NCBI GenBank assembly: GCA_900769035.1
Contig: CAAGFD010000170.1
Coordinates: 1 to 13,334, forward strand
Direction: 5' to 3'
From: Bacteroidales bacterium
GTDB lineage: Bacteria; Bacteroidota; Bacteroidia; Bacteroidales; Paludibacteraceae
Length of the DNA stretch: 13,334 bases
The notes under the pieces are model-generated. The model made no database searches, was not told the origin of the DNA, and was given only the letters and a program-made list of their open reading frames with translations. Positions 1 to 6,460 of the stretch are shown piece by piece. The position numbers and the translations under genes were made by a program. Numbering within the stretch: position 1 is the stretch's first letter; the number at the start of each line of letters is the position of its first letter.

Positions 1-1
1 G

Positions 2-1417
2 TCCGACTGGATGGAGATTGAAAAACAACGTGGTATTTCCGTCGCTACTTCCGTAATGGGATTCGAATATCGTAACCATAAAATTAATATCCTCGATACA
101 CCGGGTCACCAAGATTTTGCCGAAGATACATTCCGTACCCTTACTGCAGTAGATAGCGTTATCATCGTGGTGGATGCCGCTAAAGGCGTTGAGGCTCAAA
201 CTCGTAAACTCATGCAGGTGTGCACTATGCGTAAAACTCCCGTCATGATTTTCGTCAATAAAATGGACCGCGAAGGTAAAAATCCTTTCGACCTCCTCGA
301 TGAACTCGAAGCCGAACTCGGTATCAGCGTTCGTCCACTCTCTTGGCCTATCAATATGGGTATGAAATTCAAAGGTGTGTATAATATTTATCAAGACAAA
401 CTCAATCTCTATACCCCTAATAAACAAAAAGTTAGCGAAACTATCGCCGTCGATATTAAATCCCCTGAGTTCGATGATATGGTGGGCTCCGATGATGCCG
501 ACCAACTCCGTGCCGACCTCGAATTAATCAATGGTGTGTACGACGAATTTAGCGTCGACTCTTACCTCGCTGCCGATGTAGCTCCCGTTTTCTTCGGCTC
601 TGCTCTTAATACTTTCGGCGTCAAAGAACTCCTCGATTGCTTCATAGATATCGCCCCGGCTCCTCTTCCTGTCGATGCCGTCGAGCGTACGGTAAATCCC
701 CACGAAGAGCCTTTCTCCGGTTTCGTATTTAAAATACACGCTAATATGGACCCGAACCACCGCTCTTGTATTGCTTTTGTTAAAATATGTAGCGGTAAAT
801 TCGAGCGTAATGTCAATTATAAACACGTCCGACTCGGTAAATCTTTCAAATTCTCTGCCCCTACCGCTTTTATGGCGCAGAAAAAAGAGACAGTAGATGA
901 GGCTTTTGCCGGCGATATTATCGGCTTGCCGGATACCGGAAACTTCAAAATCGGAGATACTCTTACCTCCGGCGAAGACCTCCATTTTAAAGGTTTGCCT
1001 AGTTTCTCTCCCGAAATGTTTAAATATATCGAGAATGCCGACCCGATGAAGACAAAACAACTCCAAAAAGGTCTCGACCAATTAATGGGTGAAGGTGTAG
1101 CTCAAATATTCGTCCATCAGAATAATAACCGTAAAATTATCGGTACTGTAGGGCAACTTCAATTCGAAGTTATCGAATACCGACTCCTCCATGAGTACGG
1201 TGCTCAATGCCGCTGGGAGCCTATATCACTCTTTAAAGCTTGCTGGATAGAAAGCGATAACCCGCAAGAACTTGAAAATTTTAAGCGTCGTAAATTCCAG
1301 TATATGGCTAAAGATAAAGATGGTAGAGACGTATTTCTCGCCGAAAGCGGATACCTCCTGCAAATGGCTCAGTCCGATTTCCCCGAAATTCGTTTCCATT
1401 TTACTTCCGAATTCTAA
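2..1417 (+). CDS. prfC: Peptide chain release factor 3 (RF3), 5'-truncated by the window edge
   Basis: RF3 is a cytoplasmic translational GTPase that removes RF1/RF2 from the ribosome after peptide release. The reading frame is open from base 2 (Ser-Asp-Trp-Met...), so the ATG at 11 is an internal Met. The first visible residues match the E. coli RF3 segment beginning near residue 57, so the P-loop (G1) and about 56 residues lie outside the window. Visible are the switch I stretch EKQRGIS, G3 DTPGHQDF, G4 NKMDRE, the domain II stretch GFVFKIHANMDPNHR, and the domain III stretch VGQLQFEVIEYRL, which separate RF3 from EF-G. The 471 visible codons plus the missing part give the usual length of about 527. 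The C-terminus is complete and the gene ends 48 bases before a strong palindromic terminator. Family call is firm. Confidence 0.97.
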   Translation, partial: SDWMEIEKQRGISVATSVMGFEYRNHKINILDTPGHQDFAEDTFRTLTAVDSVIIVVDAAKGVEAQTRKLMQVCTMRKTPVMIFVNKMDREGKNPFDLLDELEAELGISVRPLSWPINMGMKFKGVYNIYQDKLNLYTPNKQKVSETIAVDIKSPEFDDMVGSDDADQLRADLELINGVYDEFSVDSYLAADVAPVFFGSALNTFGVKELLDCFIDIAPAPLPVDAVERTVNPHEEPFSGFVFKIHANMDPNHRSCIAFVKICSGKFERNVNYKHVRLGKSFKFSAPTAFMAQKKETVDEAFAGDIIGLPDTGNFKIGDTLTSGEDLHFKGLPSFSPEMFKYIENADPMKTKQLQKGLDQLMGEGVAQIFVHQNNNRKIIGTVGQLQFEVIEYRLLHEYGAQCRWEPISLFKACWIESDNPQELENFKRRKFQYMAKDKDGRDVFLAESGYLLQMAQSDFPEIRFHFTSEF

Positions 1418-1465
1418 CCTGCCTTTTCTTATTCATCATTATTATAGGTGTAATACACCATTCTT

Positions 1466-1512
1466 CTCTAATCGAAAAAAGTGTCACCGGGTGACACTTT
1501 TTTCGATTAGAG
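1466..1512. terminator. Bidirectional intrinsic terminator (perfect 47-base palindrome)
   Basis: Two 23-base arms pair perfectly around a single central G at 1489. The core is GTGTCACC/GGTGACAC, extended by A6/T6 and then by CTCTAATCG/CGATTAGAG. The T6 run on either strand directly follows the GC-rich core, so it can end transcription from both sides. It lies between the converging prfC (stop at 1417) and the minus-strand acyltransferase (stop at 1535), the usual place for a shared terminator. Confidence 0.93.
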
Positions 1513-1534
1513 CTTGTTGCCATTTGTCGTATAA

Positions 1535-2527
1535 TCAGTTTTGCTCTATCTTTATTAAATCTTTTTGTGCGGTGAACCACGGTATCAGCTTTATACATAC
1601 CGGAATACATGCCAGCGTGAGCGCAAGAGTGAATAGAGCGGTGAAGTATCCGCCATCGTTTAGTGATGCCAATGGTGTGCGCGATACGATAAAGTCTACC
1701 GGCCTATTGATAAAGTTGTGAGTACATAATGCTATTATCGAGTATCTGCCAAAATAGCTTATTACCGGTATGCGCTTTATCCATTTACATAGAAGTATTA
1801 CCGATAATGCACTACATATGCTGAGTATCAGTATGAGAAGAAAATTGCCTTCTATGATGTTGTAATGTACGTAAAATCTTAAATCGAAAAAATAGTCAAT
1901 CATAAATGCTACTCCATACAGTAAAATAGCATATAACGGCAAAAATTTATCGTACTTGTTCGGGTACAATATCTCGCTCTTTTTCAATAAGTAACCGAAG
2001 TAGAAAAACGGCATCACCGTCAAAGATACATCTCCTATGAACGGGAGTCCGATTTTGAATTTGGCAAGTACAAATCCGATTGCGGTAAGTATGGTGACGG
2101 CTATTGCCCTTCCCCATTCCGGTTTAATGTACAAGTGTATGATGCAGAACAGGATATTGGTCCAGAATAGTACCAATAGAAACCATATCGGTCCGTTGAA
2201 ATATTGCCTGCCTACAAATACATCCAATATTCCGTTTGCTACAGTGAGTTCTATCATCTCCGGACGCACCACCTTTATAATATAAAAGGCTACATATCCT
2301 AATAAATAGAAGAATATAAACGGGATAAGGATTTTATTCGTCTTCTTGATGATGAAGTTTTTCAGCCCTCCGTATGTTTTGAAAAAGAGTCCCGACAAGA
2401 TAAAATACAATGGCATCCGCATCGAGTCCAGTCCCGGAAACGAAAGGCACATACCACAATGTACACATATCACCATTATGATACATATACCTTTTGCCAA
2501 ATCTATATATTCTATTCTGTTATTCAT
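1535..2527 (-). CDS. Acyltransferase family 3 membrane protein
   Basis: A 330-residue integral membrane protein of the acyltransferase-3 (OafA/NodX-like) family. These transfer acyl groups, often acetyl, to sugars of surface polysaccharides or other exported molecules. The N-terminus reads IEYIDLAKGICIIMVICVH. This is the family signature of a basic residue (K12, where OafA has Arg), ten residues, then His23, followed by RMPLYFILSGLFF as the second part of the signature. About nine or ten hydrophobic segments run through the rest. No glycosyltransferase or SGNH domain is fused. The start at 2527 gives a standard N-terminus; a small inverted repeat (2526-2540) overlaps the start codon. I saw no Bacteroidota promoter in the 199 bases between it and dnaX. 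It may modify the glycan made by the locus to the right, but it is on the other strand and separated from it by dnaX, so that link is inference. Confidence 0.87.
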   Translation of the reverse strand: MNNRIEYIDLAKGICIIMVICVHCGMCLSFPGLDSMRMPLYFILSGLFFKTYGGLKNFIIKKTNKILIPFIFFYLLGYVAFYIIKVVRPEMIELTVANGILDVFVGRQYFNGPIWFLLVLFWTNILFCIIHLYIKPEWGRAIAVTILTAIGFVLAKFKIGLPFIGDVSLTVMPFFYFGYLLKKSEILYPNKYDKFLPLYAILLYGVAFMIDYFFDLRFYVHYNIIEGNFLLILILSICSALSVILLCKWIKRIPVISYFGRYSIIALCTHNFINRPVDFIVSRTPLASLNDGGYFTALFTLALTLACIPVCIKLIPWFTAQKDLIKIEQN

Positions 2528-2540
2528 CTGATTTTCAGAT
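2526..2540 (-). other. Small inverted repeat overlapping the acyltransferase start codon
   Basis: ATCTGA and TCAGAT are separated by TTT, a perfect 6-base dyad. In the minus-strand transcript the second arm runs into the AUG, so the hairpin could partly hide the start codon, or the dyad could be a protein-binding site. Six base pairs with a three-base loop is weak, and chance is possible. Confidence 0.35.
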
Positions 2541-2566
2541 ACGATGTTTCTTTCCTTGCAACAACC

Positions 2567-2674
2567 TTACAATCCTACTTTCTGCATATAACGAAGCAGT
2601 TCCACGGTATTGTTTATTCCGAGTTTGCGGTAGAGGTTGTTCCTGTGGGTTCCCACTGTCCTTTTGGCTATCTT
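2567..2674 (-). pseudogene. Relic of a LuxR/GerE-type HTH regulator (C-terminal 36 codons)
   Basis: Translating the minus strand from 2674 to the TAA at 2567-2569 gives, in two pieces, KIAKRTVGTHRNNLYRKL and GINNTVELLRYMQKVGL. This is the second half of a LuxR/GerE DNA-binding domain: the recognition helix stretch (TVGTHRNNLYRKLGI) and the final helix (ELLRY). The first half of the domain is missing: a TAA stands directly upstream at 2675-2677, and the other two frames there give no recognisable sequence before the dnaX stop at 2727. It is too short to fold or dimerise as a working regulator, so I read it as the decayed 3' end of a gene that once lay between dnaX and the acyltransferase. The stretch is 108 bases and has no credible start codon. 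Confidence 0.72.
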
Positions 2675-2726
2675 TTATAATACTGTTTACGGACAGTAAT
2701 AGTTGAATATATTCACGTATTACCGT

Positions 2727-4421
2727 TTAAAGGTACAGGTCAAACAACTCTGTTAATTCTTTCACATAGGCATTCTTGTCTGTAAGTTCCGCAAATTTTT
2801 CTTCCCTCGTGTATGCCTTGTTGTTGTTCCGTGCGTTTTCGTCAAGAGATACTACAACTTTAATGTCGCTGCGTTGCAGATATTTGTTGACGTAGGCTTC
2901 AAGCATCGGTTTGATGTTCTCAATCTCCCTTATCTGAGTCGTATTAAAGAGCTTGAATTTGATGTTATTACCTTCAATAGCAGGCGAGAATTGCAAAAAA
3001 ACATTTTCCGCTATCGCATTGATGCTGTTGTTTGCAAGAAATGCATTGATGGCGGAAACTATTTTTTTGTCTTCTTCAGGTAGCATATTATTGATGGCAA
3101 TAGATATACTCTCTTTTTGCGGGGTATTACTTTCGCCTTTAGGTATATCTATATTGTCACTTTTTATGCTGATAGTGTTTATCGTGCGGTTTATTTTGGC
3201 GGTCATTGTCGGATTCTTGGCAGTAACCGTTCCGCTATTGTTGGCTGTTGCTTTATTAGCTACAGCCGGAGATGCTGCAACAGCAATTAGTGGCAACTCC
3301 GGCTTATCTTTTTTTAATTCTATTCCACCTTCAGCTAATCCCGCAATACGGATAAAAAGTACCTCTACAAGCAACCTTTTGTTTCGGCTGTTGCGATAAT
3401 TGATGTCACAATCATTTGCCAATTCAAGTGCTTTGTAAAGCCATGGCAATGTGCATTTTACCGATTGCTCTTTATATCTGTTTTCTATATTCTTGCTTAC
3501 TTCAAGTAGCTTTAATGTCTCTTCGTCTTTACTTATCATTAAGTTGCGTAAATGCGATGCCAATCCATCTACAAAATATTGTCCTTCAAATCCTTTTGAT
3601 AGAATTTGATCTAAAATCAGCAACGTTTCTTTCACTTTCCCTTGTAGTAGAGCATCTACTATCTGAAAATAATAGTCGTAATCAAGTACGTTTAAGTTAG
3701 CTATCGTTTTGTCGTAAGTGATGTTTCCTCCGCAGAAGTTTACTACTTGGTCGAAAATAGAGAGCGCGTCTCGCATCGCACCATCTGCTTTTTGGGCTAT
3801 TACATTCAATGAGTCGTCATCCGCTGTAATGCCCTCTTTCTGTGCTATTTGTTTAAGGTTGGATACGATGTCGTTTATGGTAATTCTGCTGAATTCGTAT
3901 ATCTGGCATCTCGATAATATGGTAGGTATTATCTTGTGTTTCTCCGTAGTGGCAAGGATGAATATCGCATGTGCAGGCGGCTCTTCAAGTGTCTTCAAAA
4001 ATGCATTGAAAGCATCGGTACTCAACATATGCACCTCGTCGATGATAAATACTTTATACTTACCTATTTGTGGCGGTATCTGTACCTTCTCGATAAACGA
4101 ACGCATATTGTCTACTCCATTGTTCGATGCAGCATCAAGCTCTATGATGTTCATCGACCTTTGCTCGTTGAACGATACGCATGAGTCACATTCATCACAC
4201 GCCTCTCCGTTTTCTTTCGGATTAAAACAGTTGATTGTCTTCGCAAAAATTCGAGCGCACGTGGTCTTTCCTACCCCTCGGGGACCGCAAAACAGATATG
4301 CATGCGCCAAGTGGTTGGTTGCTATCGCCCCTTTTAATGTGGCTGTCAGGGAGTTTTGTCCTATTACAGACTCAAAATTTTGTGGACGATATTTGCGCGC
4401 CGATACTATGTATTGTTCCAT
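2727..4421 (-). CDS. dnaX: DNA polymerase III subunit gamma/tau (clamp loader ATPase)
   Basis: DnaX is the ATPase of the replicative clamp loader, which opens and places the sliding clamp and couples polymerases at the fork. From the ATG at 4419-4421 (MEQYIVSARKYRPQNF, the usual start of this family) it has 564 residues. It shows Walker A GPRGVGKT at 46-53, zinc-binding cysteines at 64, 74, 77 and 80, Walker B IIDEVHM with D127/E128, and the SRC motif at 169-171 carrying the Arg finger. An Ala/Thr/Asn-rich linker lies around residues 375-430, before a C-terminal tail ending FDLYL. An in-frame ATG at 4442 would add seven residues, but it falls at the predicted transcription start, so 4421 is preferred. 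The long tail looks tau-like. I did not see an obvious programmed frameshift site, though I checked only by eye. Confidence 0.97.
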   Translation of the reverse strand: MEQYIVSARKYRPQNFESVIGQNSLTATLKGAIATNHLAHAYLFCGPRGVGKTTCARIFAKTINCFNPKENGEACDECDSCVSFNEQRSMNIIELDAASNNGVDNMRSFIEKVQIPPQIGKYKVFIIDEVHMLSTDAFNAFLKTLEEPPAHAIFILATTEKHKIIPTILSRCQIYEFSRITINDIVSNLKQIAQKEGITADDDSLNVIAQKADGAMRDALSIFDQVVNFCGGNITYDKTIANLNVLDYDYYFQIVDALLQGKVKETLLILDQILSKGFEGQYFVDGLASHLRNLMISKDEETLKLLEVSKNIENRYKEQSVKCTLPWLYKALELANDCDINYRNSRNKRLLVEVLFIRIAGLAEGGIELKKDKPELPLIAVAASPAVANKATANNSGTVTAKNPTMTAKINRTINTISIKSDNIDIPKGESNTPQKESISIAINNMLPEEDKKIVSAINAFLANNSINAIAENVFLQFSPAIEGNNIKFKLFNTTQIREIENIKPMLEAYVNKYLQRSDIKVVVSLDENARNNNKAYTREEKFAELTDKNAYVKELTELFDLYL

Positions 4422-4446
4422 ATTTCGTCGTAATTTATTCAACCTA

Positions 4447-4477
4447 CAAAGTTATAATAAATTATTCGTTTTGCAAA
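4447..4477 (-). promoter_or_regulatory. Bacteroidota-type promoter of dnaX
   Basis: On the minus strand, TTTG (4477-4474), a 19-base gap and TAACTTTG (4454-4447) match the Bacteroidota -33/-7 consensus exactly. The start of transcription would fall near 4440. That leaves about 20 bases of leader before the ATG at 4421 and makes the longer start at 4442 unlikely. Confidence 0.8.
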
Positions 4478-4521
4478 AATTATCAATGATAATAATTTGA
4501 AATAAATATTATTAAAATATT

Positions 4522-4550
4522 TTTGTAATGATATAATTTTATTACCTTTG
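4522..4550 (+). promoter_or_regulatory. Bacteroidota-type promoter of the polysaccharide operon
   Basis: TTTG (4522-4525), a 17-base gap and TACCTTTG (4543-4550) match the -33/-7 consensus. Transcription would begin near 4554-4557, about 130 bases before the UpxY-like gene. A leader of this kind ahead of an UpxY-type antiterminator is characteristic of Bacteroides capsule loci. I saw no invertible-promoter inverted repeats around it. Confidence 0.72.
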
Positions 4551-4559
4551 TGGGTGGCA

Positions 4560-4688
4560 ATGAAAAGCTATTTATTTTTGAGCGAAAAATTGGTATTTAT
4601 TATTGTAAATGATTGGTTATTACGTTTTTACGCAGTAGTCAAAGCCCCAAGGTTATGCCCTTTTGTAAATGTTTATGAGCGCTATTGA
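4560..4688 (+). CDS. Possible 42-codon leader ORF, stop overlapping the UpxY-like start
   Basis: An ATG at 4560 opens a frame of 42 codons (MKSYLFLSEKLVFIIVNDW..., ending VNVYERY) that closes with TGA at 4686-4688. The last base of that stop is the first base of the next gene's ATG (TGATG), the arrangement typical of translational coupling. The start is only a few bases after the predicted transcription start, so it would be nearly leaderless, and no Shine-Dalgarno is possible. No family is recognised. An open frame this long in AT-rich DNA can occur by chance. It could be a true leader peptide, an extension of regulatory RNA, or nothing. Confidence 0.3.
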   Translation: MKSYLFLSEKLVFIIVNDWLLRFYAVVKAPRLCPFVNVYERY

Positions 4689-5254
4689 TGGAAAATAACG
4701 ATGTAAATACTGCACCGCAAGCCGACTCTGTTTGTTGTTGGTTTGCTATGAGAGCTACATACGGGCGAAATATTATGGCTAAAAATGCTCTGTCCGAGTG
4801 TGGTATTAACTCTTTTATCCCTATGCACACTTCTATCGTTATACGTCGCGGAAAACGTAAAAAACAATTGATTCCGGTAATTAAAGACTTGATCTTTGTA
4901 CATACTTCACGCCCGATTATTCAATCCGTCAAGGCGGATATACCTTATCTTCATTATATTACCCGCCCTTTGTCAGGGAAAAATATCCCCGTTATCGTTC
5001 CGGAATATCAAATGAATAGTTTTATTGCGGTGGCTTCGACTGATGTCGATAACGTTTTATTCCATACCGACTCGGAATGTAATTTCGTAAAAGGAGATAG
5101 AGTGCGGGTTGTTGAAGGTCAGTTCGCCGGTTGTGAAGGCCTTTTTGTTCGTGTTAAGGGTGTTAGAAATCGCAGATTGGTAGTGCTTCTCGATGATATT
5201 ATTGCCGTTTCTGTCGATGTCCCTTCTCATTTCGTTGAATTAGTAAATGCTTGA
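4688..5254 (+). CDS. UpxY-like NusG-family transcription antiterminator
   Basis: A 188-residue paralogue of NusG of the UpxY type, which in Bacteroides binds RNA polymerase early in a capsule operon and stops premature termination of that operon. The NGN domain begins WFAMRATYGRNIMAKNALSE (from residue 18) and continues GINSFIPM and LIFVHTS. The C-terminal KOW domain lies around residues 131-175 (VKGDRVRVVEGQFAGCEGLF). A TTG directly before could serve as an upstream start, but the ATG at 4688 is preferred. As first gene after the promoter and long leader, with the lipid-carrier transferase starting three bases after its stop, it fits the usual place and role of UpxY. Confidence 0.92.
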   Translation: MENNDVNTAPQADSVCCWFAMRATYGRNIMAKNALSECGINSFIPMHTSIVIRRGKRKKQLIPVIKDLIFVHTSRPIIQSVKADIPYLHYITRPLSGKNIPVIVPEYQMNSFIAVASTDVDNVLFHTDSECNFVKGDRVRVVEGQFAGCEGLFVRVKGVRNRRLVVLLDDIIAVSVDVPSHFVELVNA

Positions 5255-5257
5255 TTT

Positions 5258-6376
5258 ATGATTTGGATTTTTAATATTCTCTCGGTTTTCTTTATCTGTA
5301 TCCTTTGTACAGGTGTGCTCATTCCGAAAATTCTGCTTGTCTCTTTCCGCAAAAAACTCTTCGACGTGCCGGATGAGCGTAAAATTCATCACAATCCTAT
5401 TCCTCGCCTCGGAGGTTTTGCTTTCGTTCCTGTGATTTTGTTCTCCATATCATATACTATCGGGCTCGATTTCCTGCTCAATAAGAGTTATGTAATAAGT
5501 TATTACGGCGACCATATCAAGCCTCTGATGTTTGGTATGGCAGCTATTCTTACTCTCTATTTAGTGGGTATCGGCGATGATCTTGTCGGCATTCGTTATA
5601 GAGCTAAATTTTTCACACAAGCTTTTTGTTCATTCCTATTGTCGGCTTCCGGTATTTGGATGTATAATATGAACGGCTTTCTCGGTATGGGTGTACTCCC
5701 TATGTGGGTTGGTATTCCGGTTTCTATGCTGATAGTTATCTTTATTACCAATGCTATTAACCTTATCGATGGTATCGATGGTCTCGCGTCCGGCTTATGT
5801 GCAGTGGCATTTTTGTACCTCGGCATCATGTTTTATATCTACGAGATGTATGTTTACGTACTTCTTGCCGTTGCGGGTCTCGGTGTGCTGTTGCCGTTCT
5901 TCTATTTCAACGTCTTTGGTAAGGCGGAGAATTCTAAAAAAATATTTATGGGCGATGCCGGCTCGCTGACTATCGGATTCCTCGTTAGTGCTTTGTGCGT
6001 CCGTATGGCTACTATTAAATACGAATTACCCCTTATCTCTAATTACAACCCTTTTATTATCGGGTTCTCACCCGTTATCTTACCTTGCCTCGATGTAGTT
6101 AGAGTGGCATGCCAGCGTGTATTAGCCGGCCATAATCCTTTCCTCCCTGATAAATCTCATATTCATCATAAACTGCTCGAAATAGGTTTTTCTCCTATTC
6201 AAGCTATGATTTTTATAATATTTTTCTCTTTCGTGCTTATGGTAATGAATTATTTCTTATCCCCAGTGCTCAATGTCAACTTAATCATCTTGTTGGATGT
6301 GCTGATTTATGCCGGATTAGGGGTAGTAGTCTATTCAATTCGTAAGCACCGCGCTAATGTCGGTGAAGTAAAATAA
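5258..6376 (+). CDS. Polyprenyl-phosphate sugar-1-phosphate transferase (MraY/WecA/TagO family)
   Basis: A 372-residue polytopic membrane enzyme that moves a sugar-1-phosphate, usually N-acetylhexosamine-1-phosphate, from a UDP-sugar to undecaprenyl phosphate: the first membrane step of O-antigen, capsule or exopolysaccharide synthesis. Visible motifs are DVPDERKIHHNPIPRLGG (36-53), the metal-binding GDD at 106-108, NAINLIDGIDGLASG (165-179), MGDAGS (231-236) and the C-terminal cytoplasmic loop HNPFLPDKSHIHH, with HIHH at 301-304. HIHH in that loop points to the WecA/TagO branch rather than MraY. About ten or eleven hydrophobic segments are present. It starts three bases after the antiterminator stop, so the two are co-transcribed. 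The donor sugar cannot be told from sequence. Confidence 0.94.
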   Translation: MIWIFNILSVFFICILCTGVLIPKILLVSFRKKLFDVPDERKIHHNPIPRLGGFAFVPVILFSISYTIGLDFLLNKSYVISYYGDHIKPLMFGMAAILTLYLVGIGDDLVGIRYRAKFFTQAFCSFLLSASGIWMYNMNGFLGMGVLPMWVGIPVSMLIVIFITNAINLIDGIDGLASGLCAVAFLYLGIMFYIYEMYVYVLLAVAGLGVLLPFFYFNVFGKAENSKKIFMGDAGSLTIGFLVSALCVRMATIKYELPLISNYNPFIIGFSPVILPCLDVVRVACQRVLAGHNPFLPDKSHIHHKLLEIGFSPIQAMIFIIFFSFVLMVMNYFLSPVLNVNLIILLDVLIYAGLGVVVYSIRKHRANVGEVK

Positions 6377-6460
6377 GCCGTCTGTTTCTGTTTATTATTA
6401 GATATAAATTCTACTTGTTAATTATCTCTCTGCAAACAATTTAATAACCAATTTGCTGCT

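Noticed and set aside
524..1081. 185-residue minus-strand frame opposite prfC
   Set aside because: Antisense to conserved RF3 sequence; no domain.
1272..1721. Plus-strand frame running from prfC through the terminator into the acyltransferase
   Set aside because: It crosses a strong terminator and overlaps two real genes; low-complexity translation.
2459..2680. Plus-strand frame over the LuxR relic
   Set aside because: The opposite strand gives a clear GerE-domain match, which explains the openness.
3718..4500. 260-residue plus-strand frame opposite dnaX
   Set aside because: It lies antisense to a certain gene, has no family features, and is rich in residues typical of a shadow frame.
4447..4550. 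Invertible (phase-variable) promoter as in Bacteroides capsule loci
   Set aside because: I found no inverted repeats flanking the promoter and no invertase gene in the window.
4639..4677. Intrinsic terminator in the UpxY leader (CAAAG...CTTTTG and AAGG...CCTT pairings)
   Set aside because: Stems are short and compete with each other, and no T-run follows at the right place.
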